Of a stretch of 48,108 bases of DNA, positions 39,157 through 47,516 are shown one piece after another. Both the position numbers and the translations under genes were made by a program. Source of the stretch: a virus; the IMG/VR virus record IMGVR_UViG_3300006954_000001, positions 1 to 48,108 of that record; one strand, given 5' to 3'. The notes beneath the pieces were generated by a model. It was not told where the DNA came from. It made no database searches and saw nothing but the letters and a program-made list of their open reading frames with translations. Numbering within the stretch: position 1 is the stretch's first letter; each line of letters starts with the position of its first letter.

Positions 39157-40176
39157 ATGGCTGCCCCGTTTGGCAGTTTCGATGACTACACCGGTGGCAA
39201 CACGCTCGGCATCGTCAAGTACGACACCGGCGTTGCGGCCATCGACATGGACGACAAGCTGGTTGAGATCAACCGCAAAAAGTCGTTCATCATGGGCATG
39301 CTTCCCTCGAAGGACGTTCCTTCGGTTGCCCACACTTGGAAGAAGTACGACGTGGGCTCCATCGACGAGTCCAACGCCTTCCCCGATGGCGCGGACTACA
39401 CCTACTCGGACGGCGATGTCACGACGGAGGCGCAGAACGTCGCCCGTCTGACCCGCGTGACGATGGAAGTCAGCGGCACGGCGCTCAACGACAAGTATTA
39501 CACCGCCTTCCGCAACCCGAAGGACTTCGAGCAGCGGGTGAAGACGGAGCGGCTTGCCAAGGTCAACAACTGGGTTCTCTACAACTCGCGTCTGGTGAAC
39601 AGCGGTGAGACGGTCCCCCGTCGCACGCGCGGCCTGCGCGAGTCGATTGCCCGTGCTGGCAACATCACGGCGGTCGGCGGAGCCCTCACGGACACGATCC
39701 TGAAGCAGACGGCCATTCAGGGCGTCTGGGCTGACGGACACGACGGTCCGTACACGATCATCACGTCCAGCACGCAGCAGGCTGTGATCGACGGGTTTGC
39801 TTACGGCAACACCCCGTGGATCGACGCCATGTCGCGTGAGCGCGTGACGAACGTGAAGACCATCCAGACGCCGTACGGGATGTGCGACGTGAAGATGGAG
39901 CGCCCGGAGTTCATGGCCAAGGCCACGGACGACACGGCGCTTCTGCCTGTGGCCATCGTGGCTGGCGATGCGGCGACCTACACGGGCCAGTCGTGGCTCA
40001 TGGTTCTGGACCTCGGCCAGCAGGAGATGCCGTATTGGGAAGTTGGCTGGTTCCGTCGCCCGTGGATGGAAGAGCCGCCCCGTGACGGTGATCGTTGGCG
40101 TGGCGTCCTGTCCAGCCAGTTCATGCTGATCGACAACGACGGCACGGCCGGCTACGTCCTCGCGACTCTGACGTGA
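39157..40176 (+). CDS. Major capsid protein (SU10/DUF5309-like)
   Basis: 339 residues from ATG 39157 after CCCGGAGAA. An N-terminal arm with the segment KSFIMGMLPSKDVPSVAHTW, a conserved middle (RTRGLRESIAR), and a C-terminal part with PYGMCDVKMERPEF match the SU10-type (DUF5309) HK97-fold capsid family. It forms the icosahedral shell. The neighbouring scaffold and decoration genes agree. Confidence 0.75.
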   Translation: MAAPFGSFDDYTGGNTLGIVKYDTGVAAIDMDDKLVEINRKKSFIMGMLPSKDVPSVAHTWKKYDVGSIDESNAFPDGADYTYSDGDVTTEAQNVARLTRVTMEVSGTALNDKYYTAFRNPKDFEQRVKTERLAKVNNWVLYNSRLVNSGETVPRRTRGLRESIARAGNITAVGGALTDTILKQTAIQGVWADGHDGPYTIITSSTQQAVIDGFAYGNTPWIDAMSRERVTNVKTIQTPYGMCDVKMERPEFMAKATDDTALLPVAIVAGDAATYTGQSWLMVLDLGQQEMPYWEVGWFRRPWMEEPPRDGDRWRGVLSSQFMLIDNDGTAGYVLATLT

Positions 40177-40194
40177 TCGAAAGGAAGTGAATCC

Positions 40195-40632
40195 ATGACT
40201 GCAACAACTCCTGCTTCTGCCGCCAAGGGCTCGCGCATCCGCACGATCACTTGGAACTCGGTGGCGGCCATCGCTCAGGCCACGACCTTCGAGGCCATCG
40301 GCCAGAGCGATGACGGCATGCCCATGCGAGTGGCCGGCAAGTTCATCGGGATGTACGTCTCCGGTGAGTATGCCGGCGGCACGCTGGGCCAGACGGTCAC
40401 CTACACGGCCTACAAGGGCTCGGTGGCTGCTGGCAACAAGGTGTTCGAGTTGGTTCACACTCAGGCCGGCGCTGCTGCGGCGATCTCCACGGACACGACC
40501 ACGCCGGCCGTCTCCGAGGCGGTCTGCACGTTCACGGCGACGGATGACCTGATCTTGGTGATCGTCACGTCCGCGACGAGCGGCAACATCATCGAGAACT
40601 TCGTGGCCCTCGACTTTCAGGCGGACATCTGA
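40195..40632 (+). CDS. Head decoration-like protein, paralog 1
   Basis: 145 residues from ATG 40195, after GGAAGTGA. Beta-rich, Gly/Thr/Ala-rich, with the blocks AIGQSDDGMPMRVAGKFIGM and TTPAVSEAVCTF shared almost identically with the next gene. Immediately after the capsid gene, this is the usual place for decoration or head-stabilising proteins that coat capsomers. TGATG overlap with its partner. Confidence 0.65.
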   Translation: MTATTPASAAKGSRIRTITWNSVAAIAQATTFEAIGQSDDGMPMRVAGKFIGMYVSGEYAGGTLGQTVTYTAYKGSVAAGNKVFELVHTQAGAAAAISTDTTTPAVSEAVCTFTATDDLILVIVTSATSGNIIENFVALDFQADI

Positions 40633-41075
40633 TGACCATCACCAATGGCTCTCCGGTGCGCGGTTCGCGGCTTACGAAGGTCTGCTGGAATCAGGCCGCC
40701 GCCATCGCGCAGGGCACGACGGTCGAAGCCATCGGTCAGTCCGATGTCGGGATGCCCATGCGGGGCGCAGGCAAGTTCATCGGCATGTTCGTCCAGTGCG
40801 AATGGGCGGGTGGTTCCAATGCCGAGACGATCACGTTCACGGCCTACAAGGGCGCCGTGGCGTCCGGTAACAAGGTGTACGAGACCGTGCTGACACAGAC
40901 GGGCGCGGCTTCGGGCACCAACGTTGCGGACAACACGACCCCGGCTGTGTCCGAGGCGGTCTGCACGTTCGCTGATGGCGATGACCTGATCCTGACCATC
41001 GTGACCTCGGCTTCGACGGGCAACATCGTCGAGACGTTCGTTGCGCTGGACTTCGAGGCTTCGATCTTTGCTTGA
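40632..41075 (+). CDS. Head decoration-like protein, paralog 2
   Basis: 147 residues from ATG 40632. A tandem duplicate of the preceding gene: AIGQSDVGMPMRGAGKFIGM and TTPAVSEAVCTF recur, as do the FTAYKG and FVALDFEA ends. Differences lie in loops, so the two may form hetero-oligomers or sit at different capsid sites. A strong hairpin follows the stop. Confidence 0.65.
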   Translation: MTITNGSPVRGSRLTKVCWNQAAAIAQGTTVEAIGQSDVGMPMRGAGKFIGMFVQCEWAGGSNAETITFTAYKGAVASGNKVYETVLTQTGAASGTNVADNTTPAVSEAVCTFADGDDLILTIVTSASTGNIVETFVALDFEASIFA

Positions 41076-41081
41076 CCTAGT

Positions 41082-41117
41082 GCCGGCCTCGCCTGCTTCA
41101 CTGTGGGCGAGGCCGGC
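41082..41117 (+). terminator. Perfect 12-bp hairpin after the decoration genes
   Basis: GCCGGCCTCGCC (41082-41093) and GGCGAGGCCGGC (41106-41117) are perfect complements around a 12-base loop, 6 bases past the stop. No T run follows, so it may give partial termination or protect the 3' end, favouring head proteins over tail proteins. Confidence 0.7.
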
Positions 41118-41135
41118 GACTGAGAGGACCGTCGC

Positions 41136-43313
41136 ATGGTGACGCTGCTGACCACCTACCTGCCCGTCTCGGCGGCGCTGACCAACTTCAGCTACCTGCC
41201 ATCGGACCAGACGGCGTACACGGCCACGTCCGCTGCCGGCCAGCGGGGCACGCTGTTCGTGCCGGTCGGCACGCCAGCCGACTATCCTCGTGTCTACGGT
41301 GGCGCCCCCTCGACCAGCACGCGCTGGAAGACGCTGGTGGTGGCGCACCTTTCCGGCGACAGCCCGAACGGCACGACCTCGCAGGTTCCGTCCACGTCGC
41401 TCACGGCCTCCTCCGGCCTGCCCTACAATGCGGTGCGCGCCGGTTTCGCGGTCTTCTCCGTGCAGCAGACTTCACAAGCGTCCACGAACACGGGCATCAC
41501 GGGGCTCGGATTCGTGCATCTGCCGGGCGGCACGCAGGGCTACTACGAGAGCAAGAACAGGCCATCGCACATCAAGGATCTTCAGTTCGCTATCCAGCAC
41601 ATCCGCTGGAATGCGACCTCTTATCCGCCCGGTCACGCAAGCAGCTATGGCCTGTCGGGCTGGATCGCTGTGACGGGCATCAACTCGACCTTCGGTTTGC
41701 CCTTCATCTGCTCTGCGCCGAACCGCGCTGGCGAGCTTGGAAGTGGCGGCCCTTACGAGATGTCCACGGTGCCGAACTTCGTGTTCGGCTCGGCCATCTA
41801 TCCGTTCCGCTGGGCCTTCTTCAAGGACGACGAGGCCAACACGGGCTGCTTCTTCGCGAAGGCCGAGTCCGGCGGCGCGGGGCAGGACGACACCGTGTCG
41901 GCCACCATCGCCGCGGCCCCGGCGCGCTACGTCCGCGACTACGGAGCGGAGGGTGTGCTGTCGGACTTCGGGGCTCCGTGCCACCCGAAGATGTTCTGCT
42001 TCAGCAACACGGGGCCGGAGGACACGACCTTCGGGCCGCCGTATATCGACAACACGCGCAAGTTCGCGACGGGTGTCCACGACAGCAAGCACATGTATGC
42101 GCTGAAGCAGGCGCTACCCCCGGGCTGGGTGGAGTTGCGCGTGCCTCCGCAGGCGACATACACCCTGTCCGAGACGCAGGCCACGGCAAACGTGATCCCG
42201 CCGCCGTACTACGACGGCTCTCTGGCGCTTCCGACGGCGCACGTTGCTGCGACCGGCACGATCACGCTCTCGGGCCAGCCCGCGGATGGCAACACAGTCA
42301 CGATCAGCGACGGACGCACGTTCCAGACGTTCGAGTTCGACAACAACGCAGCGGTGACGGCGCCGAACACGACTGTCACCATCGGGGCCTCCAAGGAAGA
42401 CACGCTCGATGCGCTGCGGACGGCCATCGGCGCGTACGGCTTCACGCTCTCGACCTCCGATGCCTCCGGCTTGGCGACAGTGACCTACACGTCCACGGAG
42501 CCGACGATTGCGGCCAACGTGACGTGGGCCAAGTCCGGCGCCAACATCGCGGTGACCGGGCTTACCGGTGGCGTGCAGATCGGGCAGGCGGCGGGCCATC
42601 TCGCCTCCATCGGCGCCATCGCCTTCAGCGGAAACACCGCAGACGGCGACACGATCACGATTGGCGACGGCTATCAGACGGTGACCTACGAGTTCGACAC
42701 CGGCGGAGGAGTCGCCGCCGGCAACGTGGCTGTCACGAATGGCACCGCTGCGCAGTCCGTGACACGCATCCTTGCGGCCATCCGCGCCTCTGGGCTCAAG
42801 CTGTATTGGGTTGGCTTCAACACCGTTGACAGCAAGCCGTCCACGACGCAGGTCAACTTCGTATCTGCGGCGCCAGACATCGCTGCTAACGTCACTTGGG
42901 CCAAGTCCGGCGCGAACATCACGGTTGCCGGCCTGACTGGCGGCTCGGCCGGTGCGCAAACGCTCACGGACGAGACTGACGAGACGGGCTACGCGCTGCG
43001 CGCCCTCATCGCACACTGCAACGATGAGCGCTGGGACAAGAAGATGCCCGCCACTGGCATCCGCCGCGAGTCTCAAGTCAACACCACGGGGCGCTGCATC
43101 GTGCCGCAGCGCATCGAGGAAGATCGCGGCTACATCCGCCTCACCAACACCGACGCCACGGACACGCTGCTCTACGGCCCGACCTTCGCATCCATGACGG
43201 GGCGACTTGAGGCTGGCCAGACGGTGGATGTGTACGGCAACGGGAAGTTGTTCGCCAAGGCGTCGGACAGCGTGTGTACCTACCGGGCGCGCGAGATGCC
43301 CGTCGGAGCGTGA
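41136..43313 (+). CDS. Virion protein: alpha/beta-hydrolase-like region plus duplicated beta domains
   Basis: 725 residues from ATG 41136. Residues about 65-340 read like an alpha/beta hydrolase: KTLVVAHLSGD as an early strand, DLQFAIQHIRW before SSYGLSGWIAVTG (candidate nucleophile S174 in G-L-S-G-W), FCFSNTGPEDTT (candidate D296) and GVHDSKHMYALK (H315/H319). Residues about 369-485 and 488-612 are two related beta domains sharing NVTWAKSGANI and GLTGG. A capsid- or tail-bound esterase or depolymerase is possible. The nucleophile elbow lacks the classic final Gly, so activity is uncertain. Confidence 0.55.
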   Translation: MVTLLTTYLPVSAALTNFSYLPSDQTAYTATSAAGQRGTLFVPVGTPADYPRVYGGAPSTSTRWKTLVVAHLSGDSPNGTTSQVPSTSLTASSGLPYNAVRAGFAVFSVQQTSQASTNTGITGLGFVHLPGGTQGYYESKNRPSHIKDLQFAIQHIRWNATSYPPGHASSYGLSGWIAVTGINSTFGLPFICSAPNRAGELGSGGPYEMSTVPNFVFGSAIYPFRWAFFKDDEANTGCFFAKAESGGAGQDDTVSATIAAAPARYVRDYGAEGVLSDFGAPCHPKMFCFSNTGPEDTTFGPPYIDNTRKFATGVHDSKHMYALKQALPPGWVELRVPPQATYTLSETQATANVIPPPYYDGSLALPTAHVAATGTITLSGQPADGNTVTISDGRTFQTFEFDNNAAVTAPNTTVTIGASKEDTLDALRTAIGAYGFTLSTSDASGLATVTYTSTEPTIAANVTWAKSGANIAVTGLTGGVQIGQAAGHLASIGAIAFSGNTADGDTITIGDGYQTVTYEFDTGGGVAAGNVAVTNGTAAQSVTRILAAIRASGLKLYWVGFNTVDSKPSTTQVNFVSAAPDIAANVTWAKSGANITVAGLTGGSAGAQTLTDETDETGYALRALIAHCNDERWDKKMPATGIRRESQVNTTGRCIVPQRIEEDRGYIRLTNTDATDTLLYGPTFASMTGRLEAGQTVDVYGNGKLFAKASDSVCTYRAREMPVGA

Positions 43314-43316
43314 ACC

Positions 43317-43649
43317 ATGGCTGATGTGACCTACCCGACGCCGGCCGACATCGACGCAACTTCGCTGTCCGGTGCTGGCTGGACCACGCTGCTTGCCGCG
43401 GCGACCATCGGACGGAAGAAGTTCTTCTGCTGGTACACGGGTGACCAGACCATCGAGCTTTCGATGGACAACGGGACCACCACGCACTTCTACCTGCCGG
43501 GCACAGGGACGGCCTCCATCGCCATTGACTTCGACAGTGACGCGAAGTCGGGCACGGAAATCTCCGGCATCAAGGTTCGCAAGAAGTCTGGCGGATCGAC
43601 TCCGGGCTCCGGCCGCGTGATGGCCGGCGCTGTGGATCTCGCGTCGTGA
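43317..43649 (+). CDS. Small beta-rich virion protein, 110 residues
   Basis: ATG 43317, 3 bases after the upstream stop. Beta-rich with an aromatic strand (RKKFFCWYTGDQTIELSMD). The C-terminus is Gly/Ser-rich. It lies in the head-tail gene run and overlaps the next gene by 4 (GTGA). Probably a minor structural or head-completion protein; unproven. Confidence 0.6.
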   Translation: MADVTYPTPADIDATSLSGAGWTTLLAAATIGRKKFFCWYTGDQTIELSMDNGTTTHFYLPGTGTASIAIDFDSDAKSGTEISGIKVRKKSGGSTPGSGRVMAGAVDLAS

Positions 43650-44275
43650 GCAGCGCGGGCATTAGCGGCTCCAGCAAGACGACGAACGACGGGCTGTATG
43701 TCGCCAAGTCCGTGGGCGCGGCCAAGGGCGATGTCCTCGGCTTCAGCGCGAGCGCGACGCCGGTGGCCATCACCAAGGGCGCGGACTACAACTCGCTGAT
43801 CTCGCTGGCCTCGGCTTCGTCGGGCTCGGCCTTCCATCCCATGATCCCGATGTGCATTGCCTCCGGGCGCACGGGCATGGCGGCTGGCTCGGGCGCCTTC
43901 CCGACGACGCACGAACTCAACTACTGCTTCACGACCGGCAACCACCACTTCGTGGTGCCCGTTGGCTGGCGCTTCCTCGTCTACGCGATGACGTGCCACT
44001 GCGCTGGTGGCGTGGGCGGCTCTGGGCAGACGGTGGACGTGGCCCTGTTCGTGGACGGCTCCACGGTGCAGTCCAACTTCACGACGTGGCAGCTTACGAC
44101 CGCGATGGGCGCCAACGCCGTGGACAGCAGCTTCCCGACGGTGGCCACGGTTCCCTACGCCATCGATGCGACCTCGGCCGAGAAGCGCGTCTCCGTTCGC
44201 ATCACGACTTCGGCCACGACCTCTTCGATCACCTTGGCCGCCTCGGTCATGGGCATTCTCACCACGGCACCCTGA
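43646..44275 (+). CDS. Beta-rich virion protein, 209 residues
   Basis: GTG 43646 (GTGA). Ser/Thr/Gly/Ala-rich, strand-forming (VGWRFLVYAMTCHCAGGVGG), with no charged helices or catalytic motif, typical of structural or decoration proteins. It is coupled to its neighbours on both sides. Function by position only. Confidence 0.6.
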   Translation: MSSAGISGSSKTTNDGLYVAKSVGAAKGDVLGFSASATPVAITKGADYNSLISLASASSGSAFHPMIPMCIASGRTGMAAGSGAFPTTHELNYCFTTGNHHFVVPVGWRFLVYAMTCHCAGGVGGSGQTVDVALFVDGSTVQSNFTTWQLTTAMGANAVDSSFPTVATVPYAIDATSAEKRVSVRITTSATTSSITLAASVMGILTTAP

Positions 44276-44697
44276 TGGCTGACTCCGGCATTCTTCTTGG
44301 CGCTCAAGCGACCGTCCAAGTCCCGCGGCAGCGCATCCGCCAGAAGATGGACATGGCGATGGTCAACTTCGGCCGGCGCTACCCCAAGCTCGCCTACAAG
44401 TTCATGCAGGAGTGCGAGCAGCGCCGCAAGATGCAGACACGCCCCACCGGGGCGTGGACCGACGACCGCGGCAAGCATGAGCGCGACACGCACGACTACT
44501 ACCTGCGCCCTCCGATGGTCTTCGAGTGGCTGGAGATGTCGGAGATCCAGTCCAACCTCGCCCCTGACTGCCAGTGCCCTTGTGGCATCGGGCGCCAGCG
44601 GTGGTGGTACGACCGCGACCTGATCGAAGAGTTCCTGTCCGTGGCCCCTGCCTGCCGGCTTTCCACGCATCGCGGCATTCCCAAGCGCGAGGTCTAG
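44275..44697 (+). CDS. Hypothetical protein with Cys cluster, 140 residues
   Basis: ATG 44275 (TGATG overlap). A basic helical first half (QRIRQKMDMAMVNFGRRYPK) and a second half with DCQCPCGIGRQRWWYDRD. The three clustered Cys could bind zinc or be structural. It lies directly before the adaptor gene; head-tail joining is possible but unproven. Confidence 0.55.
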   Translation: MADSGILLGAQATVQVPRQRIRQKMDMAMVNFGRRYPKLAYKFMQECEQRRKMQTRPTGAWTDDRGKHERDTHDYYLRPPMVFEWLEMSEIQSNLAPDCQCPCGIGRQRWWYDRDLIEEFLSVAPACRLSTHRGIPKREV

Positions 44698-44700
44698 TTC

Positions 44701-45723
44701 ATGCTGAACGGCCTCCAGAACCTCGCCCAGATGGCGCGCGAGGTGGCGTTCGCGATCAACGACTTCACGGCCTCCAAGGACGCGAAGATCCGGCAGGCGT
44801 TGAACCGCCGCTACCTCTACGTCGCCGGGGCTTTCCGCTGGCAGCAGCTTGAGCATTCCGACGAGAGCGGGCTGCGGATCTTCTCGGACATCACGCTGCC
44901 CACGCTCATTGGCTCCGAGGGCGAGGCTCCGATGCCTCTCGGGATGGGGCGGCTCATCTCCCTGCACCATCAGGACTCCCGCAGGGAGCAGTTGGTGGCG
45001 CTCCAGATGCGGGAGTTCTACGCGCGGGCCAATCTCCAGTCGTCTTCTCAGGGCCGCCCGCTGGTCTACACCAAGGTCGGGGAGACGGCGCAGTACCGCA
45101 GGCTTGCCGCCAGCGGGGCCGTGACGGCCTACAGCAGCACGTCGGCCAACGATGCACTCACGGCCCGTGTGATGTTCCGGGAGAACGCTGGGCAGGTTGG
45201 AGAGCCCCACTGGACCGACGTGGCCGGGCCGTTCGTGGCCGGGGCCTCTGTGGGAGGTGGCGTCTCTCTGGCCGAGGGTTACCCCATCGAGCGTGTGGCC
45301 CTGCCGGTCGCGTGGACGGGCACGTTCGAACTGAAGGACGGTAGCGGCAACTCGCTGGTGCTGATCCAGCGCATCGAGGAGCCGGCCACCGCGAGCAACA
45401 GCACCGAGGTCACCTACACGCGCCAGCTTCTCCGCTTCTGGCCCGTGCCGGACACGGGCTACGGCCTCACGGTGACGTGGCTGCGCGATGTCCAGTCGCT
45501 CACCGAGGATGACGATGCTCCGCTGATGCCGGTGTCGCGCGCTCTCGTGGAGGGAGCGATTGCGGATATGCTGACCCAGAAGGGCGAGGACGCCAGCAGG
45601 CACGAGGCGTTGTTCGGTCAATACACGCAGGTTGCCGCCGGGATGCAGATGACCAACGAGACCCCGCAGGTTGTGCCGCGCGGGCGCAACATGAAGCGCG
45701 CGGTCGGGATCTGGCACTACTGA
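44701..45723 (+). CDS. Tail adaptor protein (T7 gp11-like)
   Basis: 340 residues from ATG 44701. An N-terminal helical bundle (FTASKDAKIRQALNRRYLYV), beta-rich middle, and helical C-terminus (SRALVEGAIADMLTQKGED). Length and place before the nozzle-like gene match podoviral adaptors that form a ring below the portal. Assignment is by size, order and helical ends. Confidence 0.6.
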   Translation: MLNGLQNLAQMAREVAFAINDFTASKDAKIRQALNRRYLYVAGAFRWQQLEHSDESGLRIFSDITLPTLIGSEGEAPMPLGMGRLISLHHQDSRREQLVALQMREFYARANLQSSSQGRPLVYTKVGETAQYRRLAASGAVTAYSSTSANDALTARVMFRENAGQVGEPHWTDVAGPFVAGASVGGGVSLAEGYPIERVALPVAWTGTFELKDGSGNSLVLIQRIEEPATASNSTEVTYTRQLLRFWPVPDTGYGLTVTWLRDVQSLTEDDDAPLMPVSRALVEGAIADMLTQKGEDASRHEALFGQYTQVAAGMQMTNETPQVVPRGRNMKRAVGIWHY

Positions 45724-47516
45724 TGGCCATGGACCTCCTCAACCGCCGCTTCATGGAGACGAGGGGCGGGAAGCTTCCGCTCATCGAGCGGTCCGTCCCG
45801 CTCACGGGCGGGATGAACACCCGCGTTGCCCCGCAGCACCTCCCTGACGGGACGGCCTCCTACCTTGAGAACGTGGACCTGTCCGATCCATTCGTCCCCA
45901 AACTGAGGGACGGCTACGGCCTCATCGGCTCGGCGCAGACGAGCATTGATGCGGCGCTCTTGGCCAAGCGGATCAACAGCATGGGGGCCTTGTCGCCCAC
46001 GGGGACGACGGCCACGTCTCTCATCATCACGATCCCGAATGCGGCTGCCGGTCGAACTTACCGAACGACAGACACCACCTCAGCGTGGTCCGAGTGTCTG
46101 ACCGGAGGAGCCGCATCTTATGACCCCGGCGCAGCGGTGGATGTTCCCACCGCGCAGGCAGCCGATTGCTACTACATCCTCGGCACCGTGCCCGCTGCCA
46201 TCGACACGGCGGGGCTGGTGGTGCTGTCCACCAGCACGGCGGAGATCGCGCCGGCCACGGGCGGCTCCCCTCCGACGACGGGCGTGGACCTTGCCTACCT
46301 TCTCGGGCGGCTGTGGATTCTCACGTCCGACTGCTACCTCGCCTACAGCAAGTTCCAGCCGACAGCCGCGAGCATCAACAGCGATTGGGCGGCGACGGGC
46401 GTGGCCAGCTTCACGACCTCCGTGGCCTCCCGCCTCGCTGTTTCGCCCAACTCGTCTCAGGTTGCTCGCGGCCTGATCGCATGGAACGGGACCAGCCTGC
46501 TCTGCTTCTACGACAACAGCATCGAGGAGGTCATCATCGGGGATGCCAGCGATCCCTTCTCGGATGCCTCCCGGCATGTGCTGGAGCCGCGCTTCGGGCT
46601 CATCGGGCGCAGGGCCAAGGCGGTCATCGGGCAGGAAGTCATCTTCATGGACCAGTTCGGGGCCGTGAGGACGCTGACCCAAACGGTGAACGGGACGCAG
46701 GCTGGTGTAACCCCGCTGCCCTTGAGCGAGGCCATGGATGCCGAGTTCGGGAGGGACGGACTCACCGGCCGCATCAACCTCGGGGCCGCCAACCGCATCC
46801 ACTTCCAGATCGTCAGGAACCGCCTGCTCATCTTCTACCCGCGTGACTCCTCCACGGAGTGCAACGCGGTGGCGGTCTACAACCTCGCGCTGCGGTATTG
46901 GGAAGGCGTCTGGCCGACCGCGCATGAGCAGGGCTGCTCGTGCGTCTCGGACATCCGCGGCAACGGGTCCAACGGCTTCGAACTGTTCGCGACCAACGGC
47001 TCCACCACGACGCCGCTCTCCAAGGTCTATCGCTGGTTCAACGGCGGGTACACCGACGACGGCACGACTTACGAGTATGTCGAGATGACGCGCGGCTTCC
47101 CCTTCGAAGCCTTCGAAAACCCCAAGCTGTTCGGGGTGATGGAGCTGGACGGCATGGCCAGCGCCGGGATGCAGGCGCTCGTGGCCTTGCAGATCGACGA
47201 GGATGGGGTCTTTCAGGAGAGCAGCCAGACGTGGACGGGAGTGGCCCTGCCGGGCGACTTCCCGCTGACCAGCAGCAGCTTCCCGCTCACGGCCTCGTCC
47301 TTCCCGCTGACCGACTCCGTGCTGCGGCTGGTGCGGCGAACCTTCTCCTTCGAGGAGATGGATGAGATCGGGCACCGGGGCCGCTTCGCCCGCATCCGCA
47401 TCCGCTCACGGCCGCGCAACGCGGGCGACTTCTGGCAGCGGCACGGGTACAGGCTCACGGCGAAGATGGAAGCGGTGGACTGGATTCTCTCTGACGACGG
47501 AGACGTGACCGAGTAA
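45723..47516 (+). CDS. Tail nozzle-like protein (P22 gp10/T7 gp12 type)
   Basis: 597 residues from ATG 45723, whose A is the last base of the adaptor stop. LTGGMNTRVAPQHLPDG and ENVDLSDPFVPKLRDGY open a beta-propeller-like body with many repeated strand pairs (FYDNSIEEVIIGD, FMDQFGAVRTL, YNLALRYWEGVWP). Residues about 515-535 carry three tandem FPLT repeats. Such proteins form the hexameric tail nozzle through which DNA leaves. The fold call is by pattern and context. Confidence 0.65.
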   Translation: MAMDLLNRRFMETRGGKLPLIERSVPLTGGMNTRVAPQHLPDGTASYLENVDLSDPFVPKLRDGYGLIGSAQTSIDAALLAKRINSMGALSPTGTTATSLIITIPNAAAGRTYRTTDTTSAWSECLTGGAASYDPGAAVDVPTAQAADCYYILGTVPAAIDTAGLVVLSTSTAEIAPATGGSPPTTGVDLAYLLGRLWILTSDCYLAYSKFQPTAASINSDWAATGVASFTTSVASRLAVSPNSSQVARGLIAWNGTSLLCFYDNSIEEVIIGDASDPFSDASRHVLEPRFGLIGRRAKAVIGQEVIFMDQFGAVRTLTQTVNGTQAGVTPLPLSEAMDAEFGRDGLTGRINLGAANRIHFQIVRNRLLIFYPRDSSTECNAVAVYNLALRYWEGVWPTAHEQGCSCVSDIRGNGSNGFELFATNGSTTTPLSKVYRWFNGGYTDDGTTYEYVEMTRGFPFEAFENPKLFGVMELDGMASAGMQALVALQIDEDGVFQESSQTWTGVALPGDFPLTSSSFPLTASSFPLTDSVLRLVRRTFSFEEMDEIGHRGRFARIRIRSRPRNAGDFWQRHGYRLTAKMEAVDWILSDDGDVTE

